Source of the DNA: DASXRA01 sp036558905
GTDB lineage: Bacteria > Actinomycetota > Actinomycetes > Mycobacteriales > Jatrophihabitantaceae
Assembly: GCA_036558905.1 (NCBI GenBank)
Contig: DATBER010000046.1
Span: 1-64,000, forward strand
Direction of reading: 5' to 3'
Length of the DNA: 64,000 nt
Shown: positions 17,927-26,715 of the stretch, piece after piece
Numbering within the stretch: position 1 is the first letter of the stretch
How the letters are laid out: each line of letters starts with the position of its first letter
Notes under the pieces: generated by a model
What the model was told of the DNA's origin: nothing
Seen by the model: only the letters and a program-made list of their open reading frames with translations
The model's database searches: none
Position numbers and translations under genes: made by a program

Positions 17927-18673
17927 TCAGCGGCCGTCCATCGGGCCGAACGCGGCCAGCGCCTCGAAGTCCGAGTTGCGCGAGTAGAGGTACTCGTCGG
18001 TCCACTCGTCGATGCCCGGGTAGGTGGACGTGTCCCGAATGGCGGCCCGCGCGGCCTCGACGTCGTAGCGCGTGCACCGCAGGGTGGCGACACCGTCGGC
18101 CAGGTGGGCCCACTGCGCCCCGACCTGCCCGTACGGCATCCCGACGCTGCCGGCGTTCACCACCAGGCGGCGGTCGACCAGCCGGACGAACGACATGTGC
18201 GTGTGACCGCAGACGATCGTCGTGACGTCGTCGGGGACCTCGGCCAGCACCTCGGTCCACTTCTCCATCCGCGTGTCGACCAGAACCACCTCGTCGTCGT
18301 CGCGCGGGGTGCCGTGGCAGAACAGCACCCGGCCGAATCCGTCGACGTCGAGGGTCACCGGATGCGGCAAGCCGTCGAGCAGGGCGACGTGATCGGGCGT
18401 GAGCTGATCGGCGGCGTAGCGCGAGATCTCGAACGGCACGGTCGCGTCGGGATCGCGGGCCAGGTCGACGAGCTCGCGCTCGCAGTTGCCGCGCACCCAG
18501 ACGACGCGATCGCCCAGCGCGGTCAGGCGATCGAGTACCTCGACCGGTTGCGGCCCGGCGGCGATGTCGCCGGTGAGCACGATGCGCTCGGCGGCCTGCA
18601 CGTCGGATTCGGCCAGCACGGCGTCGAGCGCCGGCAGCACCCCGTGGATATCGGAAAGAACCGCAATTGCCAT
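17927..18673 (-). CDS. Metallophosphoesterase (YfcE-like)
   Basis: Calcineurin-type phosphoesterase of 248 residues. Metal-binding motifs occur in order: SDIHG (residues 6-10), TGDIAAGP, VRGNCERE (the usual GNH reads GNC), CGHTHMSF and VNAGSVGMP at the end of the core. Likely a cytoplasmic phosphodiesterase of unknown substrate. ATG 18673 was chosen because it starts the fold immediately (MAIAVLSDIHG); an upstream in-frame start at 18709 would add 12 residues without family similarity. Confidence 0.88.
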   Translation of the reverse strand: MAIAVLSDIHGVLPALDAVLAESDVQAAERIVLTGDIAAGPQPVEVLDRLTALGDRVVWVRGNCERELVDLARDPDATVPFEISRYAADQLTPDHVALLDGLPHPVTLDVDGFGRVLFCHGTPRDDDEVVLVDTRMEKWTEVLAEVPDDVTTIVCGHTHMSFVRLVDRRLVVNAGSVGMPYGQVGAQWAHLADGVATLRCTRYDVEAARAAIRDTSTYPGIDEWTDEYLYSRNSDFEALAAFGPMDGR

Positions 18674-18730
18674 GGAGGGAGCGTGACCCGGGGTTGCCGC
18701 CCGGGGCAACGCCGGTTCACGCGAGGCGAA

Positions 18731-18778
18731 CGGTTTTGGTCACCAGGCCGGTTATATGAGACCTGATGACCAAAACCG
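18731..18778. repeat. 48-bp palindromic repeat, copy 2
   Basis: Arms CGGTTTTGGTC (18731-18741) and GACCAAAACCG (18768-18778); core GGCCGGTTATATGAGACCT on the plus strand, the reverse complement of the copy 1 core. It begins 7 bases after the malate dehydrogenase stop (minus strand), before the phosphoesterase gene on the same strand. Confidence 0.9.
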
Positions 18779-18785
18779 GGAAGGG

Positions 18786-19745
18786 TCAGAGGTTGGCGAT
18801 GTCCGCCTGCTTGGCCCGCACGGCCTCGGCGGCCTCCTTCAGGGCGGCCAGCTCCGATTCGGTGAGGTCACGCTCGACGACGCGCTTGACGCCCCCCGTG
18901 CCGATCTCGGCCTCGACGCCCAGGTACACGCCGCTGATGCCGTACTGCCCGTCGACCCAGGCGCACACCGGGATCGTCTCGCCCGAGTCCTCGATGACGG
19001 CGCGGGCCATCCGGGCGGCGGCCGCCGACGGGGCGTAGAACGCCGACCCCGTCTTGAGCAGGGCCACGACCTCGGCGCCCCCGTTGCGGGTGCGCGTGAC
19101 GAGCTCGTCGATCTTCGCGGCGTCGAGCACGTCGGCCAACGGCTTGCCGTCGACGAAGCAGGCGCTGGGCACCGGCACCATCGTGTCGCCGTGCGAGCCC
19201 AGGGTCAGCGTCTGCACCGATCCGACCGGGACACCCAGCGTCTCGGCCACGTTGTTGCTGAACCGGGCCGTGTCGAGCACCCCGGCCTGCCCGAACACGC
19301 GCTCCTTCGGGAACTGCGACGCGATCTGGGCCAGCGCGGTCATCTCGTCCAGCGGGTTGGACACGACGACGATCACCGCGTTCGGTGAGTGCTTGGCGAC
19401 GTTCTCGGCGACCCCGCGCACGATCTTGGCGTTTACCTCGAGCAGGTCCATGCGGCTCATGCCCGGCTTGCGGGGCAGGCCGGCGGTGATCACCACGACG
19501 TCGGAACCGGCGGTCGCCTCGTAGCCGCCGCCCTCGGGCGTGGTCGACGCGCCAACGACGGTGGTCTCGAAACCCTCGATGGGACGCGACTGGTTGAGGT
19601 CCAGCGCCAGCCCCTCGGGGCGGCCCTCGATGATGTCGGTCAGCACCACGGTTTCGAACACGTCGTATTCCGCGAGGCGCTGCGCCGTCGTGGATCCGTA
19701 GAAGCCGGCCCCGACGACAGTCACTTTGCCGCGGCGGTCAGACAT
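18786..19745 (-). CDS. mdh: Malate dehydrogenase (LDH-like type)
   Basis: Oxidises malate to oxaloacetate with NAD in the TCA cycle. The 319-residue protein has the Rossmann motif VVGAGFYGSTTA, the IVVVSNPLDEMT segment, and the catalytic His in SHGDTMVPVPS, all of the LDH-like malate dehydrogenase group. Arg in GLPRKPGMSRMDLL is the substrate loop. Start ATG 19745 has GAGGAG 8 bases upstream. Downstream of folD-DUF3017 on the same strand. Confidence 0.92.
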   Translation of the reverse strand: MSDRRGKVTVVGAGFYGSTTAQRLAEYDVFETVVLTDIIEGRPEGLALDLNQSRPIEGFETTVVGASTTPEGGGYEATAGSDVVVITAGLPRKPGMSRMDLLEVNAKIVRGVAENVAKHSPNAVIVVVSNPLDEMTALAQIASQFPKERVFGQAGVLDTARFSNNVAETLGVPVGSVQTLTLGSHGDTMVPVPSACFVDGKPLADVLDAAKIDELVTRTRNGGAEVVALLKTGSAFYAPSAAAARMARAVIEDSGETIPVCAWVDGQYGISGVYLGVEAEIGTGGVKRVVERDLTESELAALKEAAEAVRAKQADIANL

Positions 19746-19798
19746 ATGCCCACTCCTCGAAAGTCGATTTGCTCGCGAGGTTAGTCCTGTGGCACCGG

Positions 19799-20083
19799 TC
19801 ACTGAGGCACCAGGATGCCGAATCCGAACATCGCCAGGCCCAGCGCCAGGTAGCACAGCACGTCGAACAGCCGGCTGCGCACGACGAGCAACCCGGCCCG
19901 GCCGTTGGGCAACGTCGCCCGCAAGACGCCCGCCGCGACCATGCCGAACGCCATCACCGCGACCCCGCGCAGCCAGTGCCCGGACGAGGCGACCGCGTAG
20001 CACAGACCGAGCGCGACGATCAGCACGACGGAGACGAACGGCGCCTCGTCGCGGACGTTTCGGCGCAGCCGCGTGAGCCTCAA
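19799..20083 (-). CDS. DUF3017 small membrane protein
   Basis: A 94-residue protein with three hydrophobic segments (FVSVVLIVALGLCYAVAS; LRGVAVMAFGMVAAGVLRATL; LFDVLCYLALGLAMFGFGIL), matching the DUF3017 family that sits after folD in many actinomycetes (Rv3355c-like). The start is a TTG at 20083 that overlaps the folD stop as TTGA; no other start keeps the family N-terminus. Function unknown. Confidence 0.85.
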   Translation of the reverse strand: MRLTRLRRNVRDEAPFVSVVLIVALGLCYAVASSGHWLRGVAVMAFGMVAAGVLRATLPNGRAGLLVVRSRLFDVLCYLALGLAMFGFGILVPQ

Positions 20084-20928
20084 CCGCGCTCGGCCGCCTC
20101 GACCACGTTGCTCAGCAGCATGGCCCGGGTCATCGGCCCGACACCGCCCGGGTTGGGGGCAACGAACCCGGCAACGGAAGCCACGTCGGCGGCGACGTCG
20201 CCGGCGATCTTGCCGTCGACCCGGCTCACGCCCACGTCGAGGACGGCGGCGCCGGGCTTGACCATCTCGGCGGTGACCAGCCCGGGCGAGCCGGCCGCCG
20301 CCACCACGATGTCGGCCTGGCGCACGTGGCCGGCCAGGTCGCGGGTACGGGTGTGGCACTGGGTGACCGTGGCGTTCTCGCTGCGCCGGGTGAGCATCAG
20401 CGCCAACGGCCGGCCGACCGTGATGCCCCGACCGATCACCACGACGTTCGCCCCGGCGATGGGCACCTCGTAGCGGCGCAGCAGCTCGATGATGCCGGTG
20501 GGCGTGCAGGGCAGCGGAGCCGGCTTGCCCAGCACCAGCCAGCCCAGGTTCATCGGATGCAGGCCGTCGACGTCTTTCGCCGGATCGACCCGCGACAGCA
20601 GCGCGAACTCGTCCAGCCCGGTCGGCTGCTGGACGAGGAAGCCGGTGCAGGCCGGGTCGGCGTTCAGCTCGTCGATCACCGCCTCGACCTCGGCCTGGGT
20701 CGCGGTGGCCGGCAGTTCGCGTTCGATGCTGGCGATGCCGATCTCCGCCGAGTCGCGGTGCTTCGCGCGAACGTACCAGCGGCTGGCCGGGTCGTCGCCG
20801 ACCAGCACGGTGCCGAGTCCGGGAACGACGCCCCGCTCGGCCAGGGCCGCGATGCGCTGCTTCAGCTCGGACTTGATCGTGGCCAGCGTGGCCTTGCCGT
20901 CGAGGATGGTGGCGCTCACGGCCGCCAT
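20080..20928 (-). CDS. folD: Bifunctional methylenetetrahydrofolate dehydrogenase/methenyltetrahydrofolate cyclohydrolase
   Basis: Converts 5,10-methylene-THF to 10-formyl-THF in two steps, supplying one-carbon units to purN and purH downstream in the window. The 282-residue protein shows the catalytic Tyr/Lys (WYVRAKHRDSAEIGI), the QQPTG loop, KDVDGLHPMNLG, and the NADP-binding VVIGRGITVGRPLALML. ATG 20928 chosen; a GTG nine bases further in (VSATILDG) is an alternative. Confidence 0.96.
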   Translation of the reverse strand: MAAVSATILDGKATLATIKSELKQRIAALAERGVVPGLGTVLVGDDPASRWYVRAKHRDSAEIGIASIERELPATATQAEVEAVIDELNADPACTGFLVQQPTGLDEFALLSRVDPAKDVDGLHPMNLGWLVLGKPAPLPCTPTGIIELLRRYEVPIAGANVVVIGRGITVGRPLALMLTRRSENATVTQCHTRTRDLAGHVRQADIVVAAAGSPGLVTAEMVKPGAAVLDVGVSRVDGKIAGDVAADVASVAGFVAPNPGGVGPMTRAMLLSNVVEAAERG

Positions 20929-20963
20929 CCTGCCAGCGCGCGCCCAGAATGCGGTGCTGGGCC

Positions 20964-21440
20964 CTACGTGCCGGAGCGCATCGCCTGCCCGAGCAGCGCC
21001 AGGCCCATCGCGATCGCCAGTCCGCCGGCGACGATCATCAGGTAGAAGCCCGGCTCGACCGCGACCGGCCGGGTCAACCCGGGCCCGGACGAGTGGTCGG
21101 CGTGCTGCTCCGACCAGGCCGCCGCAGCGACGAGCTCGAACACGATGCCGGATGCCATGACGAGGACGCTCACGTACGCCACCGGCCGCCTGATCAGCGC
21201 CTCCTGGCCGGTGGCGAGCGTCCAGGCCAGGCCGACCAGCAGGAACGAGAGAAGGACGATCCACACGTCACGCTGCATCGACAGGTACTGCCCGCCGAGG
21301 TCGTCGGGCCCACTGCGTCCGCCCAGCAGGACCGGGTGGAACCACGGCAGCGTTATCGACACGATCCCGAGCAGCGCGGGTAGCGCGAACAGCCAGGTCC
21401 ACCGCAACGACCGGGCGCGGCATTCAACCTCAGTGATCAT
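20964..21440 (-). CDS. Hypothetical four-helix membrane protein
   Basis: 158 residues with four predicted membrane segments (LFALPALLGIVSITLPWF; DVWIVLLSFLLVGLAWTLA; VAYVSVLVMASGIVFELVAAAA; GFYLMIVAGGLAIAMGLALLG) and short polar loops. I do not recognise the family. It lies between purH and folD on the same strand, so it may be co-transcribed with folD. Confidence 0.75.
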   Translation of the reverse strand: MITEVECRARSLRWTWLFALPALLGIVSITLPWFHPVLLGGRSGPDDLGGQYLSMQRDVWIVLLSFLLVGLAWTLATGQEALIRRPVAYVSVLVMASGIVFELVAAAAWSEQHADHSSGPGLTRPVAVEPGFYLMIVAGGLAIAMGLALLGQAMRSGT

Positions 21441-21506
21441 CCCGACGATCTTGGCCGAACCGCCGCCCCGGCCGCCGGGCTTTGCCGCCGGTCTGTGGAT
21501 AACCCG

Positions 21507-23066
21507 TCAGTGGGCGAAGTGCCGGGTGCCGGTGAGGTACATCGGGATGCCGACCGCGGCCGCCGCCTCGATCGACAGCTTGTCGCGGATCGACCCGCCC
21601 GGCTGGACGACGGCGCGCACGCCCGCGTCGATCAGCACCTGCAGGCCGTCCGGGAACGGGAAGTAGGCGTCGGAGGCCGCGACCGAACCGGCCGCCCGAT
21701 CGCCGGCCCGGGCCACGGCCAGCCGGCACGAGTCGACCCGGTTCACCTGGCCCATGCCGATGCCCACCGTGGCGGCGTCGTGCGCCAGCAGGATCGCGTT
21801 CGACTTCACCGCCCGGATGGCTCGCCAGGCGAAGACCAGGTCGGCCAAGGTCGCCTCGTCCACCCGGGAACCGGTGGCGAGCGTCCAGGTCGACGGGTCG
21901 TCGCCCGGGGCGTCGATGCCGTCGGTGCTCTGCATGAGCAACCCGCCGGAGATCGGGCGGATCTCGACCCCGGCGGACGCCCGCGGTGCGCCGACGAGCA
22001 GCCGCAGGTCCTTGCGGGCGCCCGTCAGCACCTCGACCGCGCCGTCGTCGTAGGCCGGCGCAACGATCACCTCGGTGAAGATGTCGGCTACCTGCTTGGC
22101 CATCTCGACGCTGACCGCGACGTTGGTGGCGATCACGCCGCCGAACGCGCTGGTCGGGTCGCAGGCGTGGGCCTTGCGGTGCGCGTCGGCCACCTCGCCG
22201 GCCACGGCGATGCCGCAGGGATTGGCGTGCTTGATGATCGCGACGCACGGCTCGGCGAAGTCGTAGGCGGCCCGCCGGGCGGCGTCGGCGTCGACGTAGT
22301 TGTTGTAGCTCATCTCCTTGCCGGCCAGCTGCTCGGCCTGGGCGATGCCGGGCGGGGTGTCGTGCGAGACGTAGAGCGCCGCGCGCTGGTGCGGGTTCTC
22401 GCCGTAGCGCAGCACAGCCGCCCGCTCCCACGACGCGCCGACCCAACCCGGGAAGCCCGACCCCGCGTCGTCGGGCGCCACGACGTTGCCCAGCCATGAG
22501 GCGACGGCGATGTCGTACGTGGCGGTGTGGCGGAACGCGGCGGCGGCCAACTGCTGGCGGGCCTCGAGGTCGAATCCACCGGCCTGGACGGCGTCGAGCA
22601 CGGTCGGGTACAGCGCCGGGTCGGTGACGACCGCGACCGATCCGTGGTTCTTGGCGCTGGCCCGCACCATGGCCGGTCCGCCGATGTCGATCTGCTCGAT
22701 CGCCTCGGGCGCGGTGGCCCCGGCCCGGATCGTGTCGGCGAACGGATACAGGTTCGAGACGATCAGCTGGAACGTCTTGATTTCCAGACCGTCCACTGTG
22801 GACATGTGCTCGGCGTCGTTCTGGTCGGCCAGCAGTCCGGCGTGGATGTGCGGATGCAGCGTCTTGACCCGGCCGCCCAGGATCTCGGGGAAACCGGTCA
22901 CGTCCTCGACCGGAGTCACCGGCACGCCGAGGTCACGGATGTAGGCCGCCGTCGAGCCGGTCGACACGATCTCGACGCCCGCCTCGTGTAATCCGCGGGC
23001 CAGGGCGTCCAGCCCGGACTTGTCGTAGACGCTGATCAACGCGCGGCGCACCGCGATCTTGCTCAC
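21507..23066 (-). CDS. purH: Bifunctional AICAR formyltransferase/IMP cyclohydrolase
   Basis: Last two steps of IMP synthesis. The 519-residue protein has the N-terminal cyclohydrolase domain (RRALISVYDKSGLDALARGL; GGRVKTLHPHIHAGLL) and the C-terminal formyltransferase domain with the catalytic Lys-His in VAIIKHANPCGIA and the closing SDAYFPFPDGL and PGGSIRD segments. GTG start overlaps the purN stop as GTGA. Confidence 0.97.
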   Translation of the reverse strand: MSKIAVRRALISVYDKSGLDALARGLHEAGVEIVSTGSTAAYIRDLGVPVTPVEDVTGFPEILGGRVKTLHPHIHAGLLADQNDAEHMSTVDGLEIKTFQLIVSNLYPFADTIRAGATAPEAIEQIDIGGPAMVRASAKNHGSVAVVTDPALYPTVLDAVQAGGFDLEARQQLAAAAFRHTATYDIAVASWLGNVVAPDDAGSGFPGWVGASWERAAVLRYGENPHQRAALYVSHDTPPGIAQAEQLAGKEMSYNNYVDADAARRAAYDFAEPCVAIIKHANPCGIAVAGEVADAHRKAHACDPTSAFGGVIATNVAVSVEMAKQVADIFTEVIVAPAYDDGAVEVLTGARKDLRLLVGAPRASAGVEIRPISGGLLMQSTDGIDAPGDDPSTWTLATGSRVDEATLADLVFAWRAIRAVKSNAILLAHDAATVGIGMGQVNRVDSCRLAVARAGDRAAGSVAASDAYFPFPDGLQVLIDAGVRAVVQPGGSIRDKLSIEAAAAVGIPMYLTGTRHFAH

Positions 23067-23668
23067 GGGATAGTGACCTTCCTGCCGGTGATCGTCCAGC
23101 CCTCGCGGGCCATCCGTCCGATGTACTCGACGAGCATTTCGCGCTCGGCGACCTTGATCCGCTCGTGCAGCGACGCCTCGTCGTCGGAGTCGAGCACCGG
23201 CACCGCCGACTGCGCGATGATCGGCCCGGTGTCGACGCCGTCGTCCACGACGAACAGCGTGCAGCCGGTGATCTTGACGCCGTGCTCCAGGGCGGCGCGC
23301 GCGCCGTGCATGCCCGGGAACGCCGGTAGCAGCGCCGGGTGCGAGTTGACGAACCGGCCGCCGAACCTTTTCAGGAAGTGTGGCCCGACCAGCTTCATGA
23401 ACCCGGCCGAGATCACCAGGTCCGGCTCGTGCTCGGCGACGGCGTCGGCCAGAGCAGCGTCCCAGTCGTCGCGGTCGGGGTACTGCGAGGTAGGGCAGAC
23501 GAACGTCGCGGCGCCGGCGCGCCCGGCCCGCGCCAGGGCCTCGATACCGCCGCGGTCGGTGCCCACCGCGACCACGCGGGCGCCGAATCGCGGATCGGCG
23601 CCGGCGTCGAGCAGGGCCTGCAGCGTGGTGCCGCTGCCCGAGGCGAGGACGACGAGACGGGCCACCAC
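23063..23668 (-). CDS. purN: Phosphoribosylglycinamide formyltransferase
   Basis: Transfers formyl from 10-formyl-THF to GAR in purine synthesis. 201 residues: GSGTTLQALL phosphate loop, catalytic Asn/His in VNSHPALLPAFPG and Asp in DDGVDTGPIIAQ. Starts with tandem GTG codons at 23668/23665, ten bases after the perM stop. The perM-purN-purH order is the same as in mycobacteria. Confidence 0.96.
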   Translation of the reverse strand: MVARLVVLASGSGTTLQALLDAGADPRFGARVVAVGTDRGGIEALARAGRAGAATFVCPTSQYPDRDDWDAALADAVAEHEPDLVISAGFMKLVGPHFLKRFGGRFVNSHPALLPAFPGMHGARAALEHGVKITGCTLFVVDDGVDTGPIIAQSAVPVLDSDDEASLHERIKVAEREMLVEYIGRMAREGWTITGRKVTIP

Positions 23669-23678
23669 GCCTGCGACA

Positions 23679-24911
23679 CTACCGACCGTCGTCGGACGCC
23701 CCGACGCCGGCGAGCTCGGATTCGGCCGCCCGGTCGGCCGCCGGGCGGCTGGCCATCCGTTCGCGGATCGCCCGCACCGCGAGGTAGCCGAGCGCCACGG
23801 TGGCGATCTCGCCGGCGACGGCCAGGCCCGCCTGCCACGGCGACGCGCCGACCGTGTGCAACCGCCCGGTGCCCACCGCGCCGCCGCCGAGCCAGGCGAG
23901 CAGCGCCATGCCGCAACCCGCGGCCCCGGCGGCCACGGCCACCGCTCGGACGCCGTCGCGCCGGGCGGCCAGCCGGGCCGCGACCAGTCCGGCGGTGAGT
24001 ACCGAGACTGCCATCCAGATCAGCACGATCGGCGGGGCACCGTGCCCGGTCGGCAACGCCGCGAGCAACGGGAAGGCCGGCAGCAGGCCGTGCCCGGTCG
24101 AGAATGCGGTGAACGTCGTCCCGGCGCCCACGGCGAACCCCGGTCCGGCGACGTAGGCGGCGCCGGCGACCGCGGCGTTGGGCGCGCAGAGGAAACCGAG
24201 CACGAGGATCGGCAGCCCGGAGATGCCTCCGCCGACCTGCCGTGACATCAGGGTCGCCGTGCTCGCGTGCAGCACGAGCGAACCGGCCACGAGCAGCGCC
24301 CCGGCGCCGACGTACACCGCGAGGGCGCCGGCCGCGCCGCGCAGTCCGGCCAGGACGTGCGCCGGCAGGATCAGGGCCAGACGGGCCCGCAGCACGGCGA
24401 TCAGCGTAATGCCGGAAAACACCCCGAAGGCGGCGACGGCCACCGGGACCGGTTGGGCCGACGTGGTACCGAGTGCGGAGAACGGCACCAGGATCAGGCA
24501 TGCGGCGGCGAAGGTCAGGGCCTGGACGACCGCGGCTCCGACGAGAGCCCGCGGCCGGCGCTCGCGCAGCTGGTCGGCCACCTCGGCCAGTGTCGTGCCG
24601 GCCCGCCACGCCAGCAGCACGACGACGACCAGGCCCAGCGTCGGGGCCAGCCCGGTCGGCACGCCGTCGAGGGTCAGGCCGCCGTGCTGGGCGGCCAGGA
24701 AGCCGAGCACGCCGCCCTTGACCGCGGACAGCGGGTGGCCGGACACGCCGGCGTCAGGCAGCCAGCACAGCAGGCCCACCACCGCGCCGAGCACCGCGCC
24801 GGCCGCCGCGGCGAACCCCCCGGTCCAGGCCGCCGCCCGGACCACCGACCGGCTCATCGGCTCGGGCACGGTGCGCCCGAGCCCGGCAACCGGTCGGGCA
24901 CGTTGCGGCAT
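23679..24911 (-). CDS. PerM-like cell division membrane protein (DUF6350)
   Basis: A 410-residue integral membrane protein with about ten hydrophobic helices, located directly before purN, as is Rv0955 (PerM, needed for division and acid/Mg stress tolerance in mycobacteria). Visible family features: a large hydrophobic N-terminal half with the VSGHPLSAVKGGVLGFLAAQHGG loop, and a FSTGHGLLPAFPLLAALPTG segment. ATG 24911 is preceded by GGAG; a later ATG at 24857 has no ribosome site. Exact role in this organism is inference. Confidence 0.8.
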   Translation of the reverse strand: MPQRARPVAGLGRTVPEPMSRSVVRAAAWTGGFAAAAGAVLGAVVGLLCWLPDAGVSGHPLSAVKGGVLGFLAAQHGGLTLDGVPTGLAPTLGLVVVVLLAWRAGTTLAEVADQLRERRPRALVGAAVVQALTFAAACLILVPFSALGTTSAQPVPVAVAAFGVFSGITLIAVLRARLALILPAHVLAGLRGAAGALAVYVGAGALLVAGSLVLHASTATLMSRQVGGGISGLPILVLGFLCAPNAAVAGAAYVAGPGFAVGAGTTFTAFSTGHGLLPAFPLLAALPTGHGAPPIVLIWMAVSVLTAGLVAARLAARRDGVRAVAVAAGAAGCGMALLAWLGGGAVGTGRLHTVGASPWQAGLAVAGEIATVALGYLAVRAIRERMASRPAADRAAESELAGVGASDDGR

Positions 24912-25015
24912 GAGCTCCAGGCTGGCAAACGGCGGCGGGCTCACGTGCCAGGCTCGCCGAGCCGCCCGCTGTGCGCCGGTGAGGAGCACCGCACATGATC
25001 AGGTTCGAAAACGCA

Positions 25016-25051
25016 AAGATCGCCGGCAGCCAGGTGACTGCCGGCGATCTT
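25016..25051 (-). terminator. Rho-independent terminator after the DUF5336 gene
   Basis: Perfect 14-bp arms AAGATCGCCGGCAG (25016-25029) and CTGCCGGCGATCTT (25038-25051) with an 8-base loop. Read on the minus strand it is followed by TTTGCGTTTTCG, a good U-rich tail, 14 bases after the stop at 25066. Confidence 0.85.
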
Positions 25052-25065
25052 CGACCAACGAGAAC

Positions 25066-25737
25066 TCAGCCCTGGCCGTAGGGGTTCGACGGGGGCTGCT
25101 GCGGGTGCTGCGGCTGGCCGTACTGCGGCTGCTGCGGCTGCTGCGGCTGCTGCTGGGGCTGCCCGTACTGCTGCTGCCCGTACTGCTGCGTGGCCGCCGT
25201 CGCCTGCTGCTGGCTGTACTGCTGCGGCTGCTGCTGGTAGCCGCCCCACTGCTGCTGGCCGCCGCCCCATTGGCCACCGCCGGCGCTCGACGCGCCGGTC
25301 ATGATCTTGCCGTTGGCCTGCAGCCAGCCGAGGACGAACAGCACGACCTGCGCGAGGGCCGTGATCAACATGAGGATCAGGCCGATCTGGATCTTGTAGT
25401 CGGCCACGCCCTTCGGCAGCTTGCCGGCGACCATCACGCCGAGGGTGACGAGCAGCGACCCCACCGAAGCGCCCAGCGGAACGAGCGAGTTCTTGGCGGT
25501 CTTGTCCAAAAGCGGACCCGCCGCGACGGCACCGGCCAGCAAGGACAGCCCGATCGCGGCCGCGCCACCGCCCTGGTAGCCCTTGAGCGCGCTGTCGCCG
25601 TTGCCGTGGTCGATGTTGAACCAATCCAGGAAGCCCCAGACGAACGAAAGAATGCCGAGCCCGGCCCCAATCAGGTCGAACAGCGGCAGTTGCTGCCCGG
25701 ACCGCTGCTGCGGCTGGGGCGCTCCGTACCCGGTCAT
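25066..25737 (-). CDS. DUF5336 membrane protein with Gln/Tyr/Pro-rich tail (Rv0954-like)
   Basis: 223 residues: a short Pro/Gln N-terminus, about four membrane helices (LIGAGLGILSFVWGFLDWF; AIGLSLLAGAVAAGPLL; LGASVGSLLVTLGVMVAG; IGLILMLITALAQVVLFVLGWL), then from about residue 153 a 70-residue tail made almost only of Gln, Gly, Tyr and Pro in YGQPQQ/QQYGQQ-type units. Homologous to the mycobacterial 34-kDa antigenic protein group, which sits at the same place beside perM and is linked to the division site. AAGGAG lies 11 bases before ATG 25737. The tail resembles prion-like low-complexity segments. Confidence 0.85.
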   Translation of the reverse strand: MTGYGAPQPQQRSGQQLPLFDLIGAGLGILSFVWGFLDWFNIDHGNGDSALKGYQGGGAAAIGLSLLAGAVAAGPLLDKTAKNSLVPLGASVGSLLVTLGVMVAGKLPKGVADYKIQIGLILMLITALAQVVLFVLGWLQANGKIMTGASSAGGGQWGGGQQQWGGYQQQPQQYSQQQATAATQQYGQQQYGQPQQQPQQPQQPQYGQPQHPQQPPSNPYGQG

Positions 25738-25871
25738 TGACTTCTCACTCCTTTTCAGGTGTGCCAGCACTGGCACGCCAGTGACGATCCGCGTCACCGT
25801 ATCGGATGCCGACGGGCCAAGGTGACGCCGCTCCCCCGGTTTCACGTGCGCTTATCAGTGTCGATAAGCCC

Positions 25872-25907
25872 GAGACGCCGGGCCTGGATGGGGCGACCCG
25901 GCGTCTC
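25872..25907 (-). terminator. Terminator-like hairpin after the Pro-rich membrane protein gene
   Basis: Perfect 11-bp arms GAGACGCCGGG (25872-25882) and CCCGGCGTCTC (25897-25907), 15 bases after the minus-strand stop at 25923. A second small stem (GCTTATC/GATAAGC, 25850-25869) follows. No clear U tract. Confidence 0.6.
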
Positions 25908-25922
25908 ACGACCGGCTGCCGA

Positions 25923-26570
25923 TCAGGCCGATTTGTCCCACGGCAGCTTGGTTCCCGTCTCGCGCAGGCGCAGGAATGACAGCACCCCGCCGGCCAGGAT
26001 GACGATGAGGCTCAGGTAGAACCCGGCCCCGCGGCCGTAGTCGATGCTGATGCCGGAGCCGGGGCCCGCGCCCAGGTCGGCCGCCGACCTGGCTCCGGGC
26101 GTGACGAACCCGGCGATGATCATGCACAGCAGCGACAACGCGTAACCGCCCAGCACGGTAAGCCGCACCGGGACCGGCAGGGCCGCCTTGGGCGCGAGGA
26201 TGTGCACGGCGAGCAGGGCCGACGCGGCCAGGGCCACCAGGGCGGCGAACCAGCCGAAGAAGCCGTGCCAGGCGCTGATGCTGTTGCTGATCGACCCACC
26301 CGGACCCTTGGCCGTGGCGGTGTAGTAGTCGAACGTCGAGAAGATCAGCGCGAGGATTCCGGCCGCGATGATCCCCCAGTCCATGGGCTTGACCGTGGCC
26401 AGGTTGACCGGAGCGCCGCCCGATGCGGGTTGCCCGGTGGCCGGCGGGGGCGGAGGCGCCGACCAGGCCGGATCGGCCGCCGGGGGTGGCGTCGGTGCCG
26501 GCGGCGGAGGGGTGGGTGGCGTGGCCGATGACCCTGATCCGGCGGGCGGCTCAGGCGGTACGGACGTCAT
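25923..26570 (-). CDS. Pro-rich membrane protein, DUF5336-like
   Basis: 215 residues: an N-terminal 50-residue Pro/Ala/Ser segment (PPTPPPPAPTPPP and similar), then four hydrophobic helices (WGIIAAGILALIFSTFDYYTA; GFFGWFAALVALAASALLAVHIL; LGGYALSLLCMIIAGFV; GFYLSLIVILAGGVLSFLRL). The FSTFDYY...WHGFFGWFA part resembles the neighbouring DUF5336 protein, so the two may be paralogues. GAGGAG 10 bases upstream of ATG 26570. Function unknown; context suggests envelope or division. Confidence 0.78.
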   Translation of the reverse strand: MTSVPPEPPAGSGSSATPPTPPPPAPTPPPAADPAWSAPPPPPATGQPASGGAPVNLATVKPMDWGIIAAGILALIFSTFDYYTATAKGPGGSISNSISAWHGFFGWFAALVALAASALLAVHILAPKAALPVPVRLTVLGGYALSLLCMIIAGFVTPGARSAADLGAGPGSGISIDYGRGAGFYLSLIVILAGGVLSFLRLRETGTKLPWDKSA

Positions 26571-26676
26571 TTTCGCTGTCTCCTCGATAGAGATCCTGGG
26601 TGGACCATCGCGGGACAAGCTAGCGGCACCGGCGTCCGGACGAAATGAACGCGCCGTGATCAGTCCGGGGAAATCC

Positions 26677-26699
26677 GGGCAATTCCTGGAGAATTGCCC
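26677..26699 (-). terminator. Terminator after sucD
   Basis: Perfect 9-bp arms GGGCAATTC (26677-26685) and GAATTGCCC (26691-26699) with a 5-base loop, 16 bases after the sucD stop on the minus strand, followed by GGATTTCC (weak U tail). Confidence 0.65.
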
Positions 26700-26715
26700 A
26701 GTTTCTCCATGTGAT

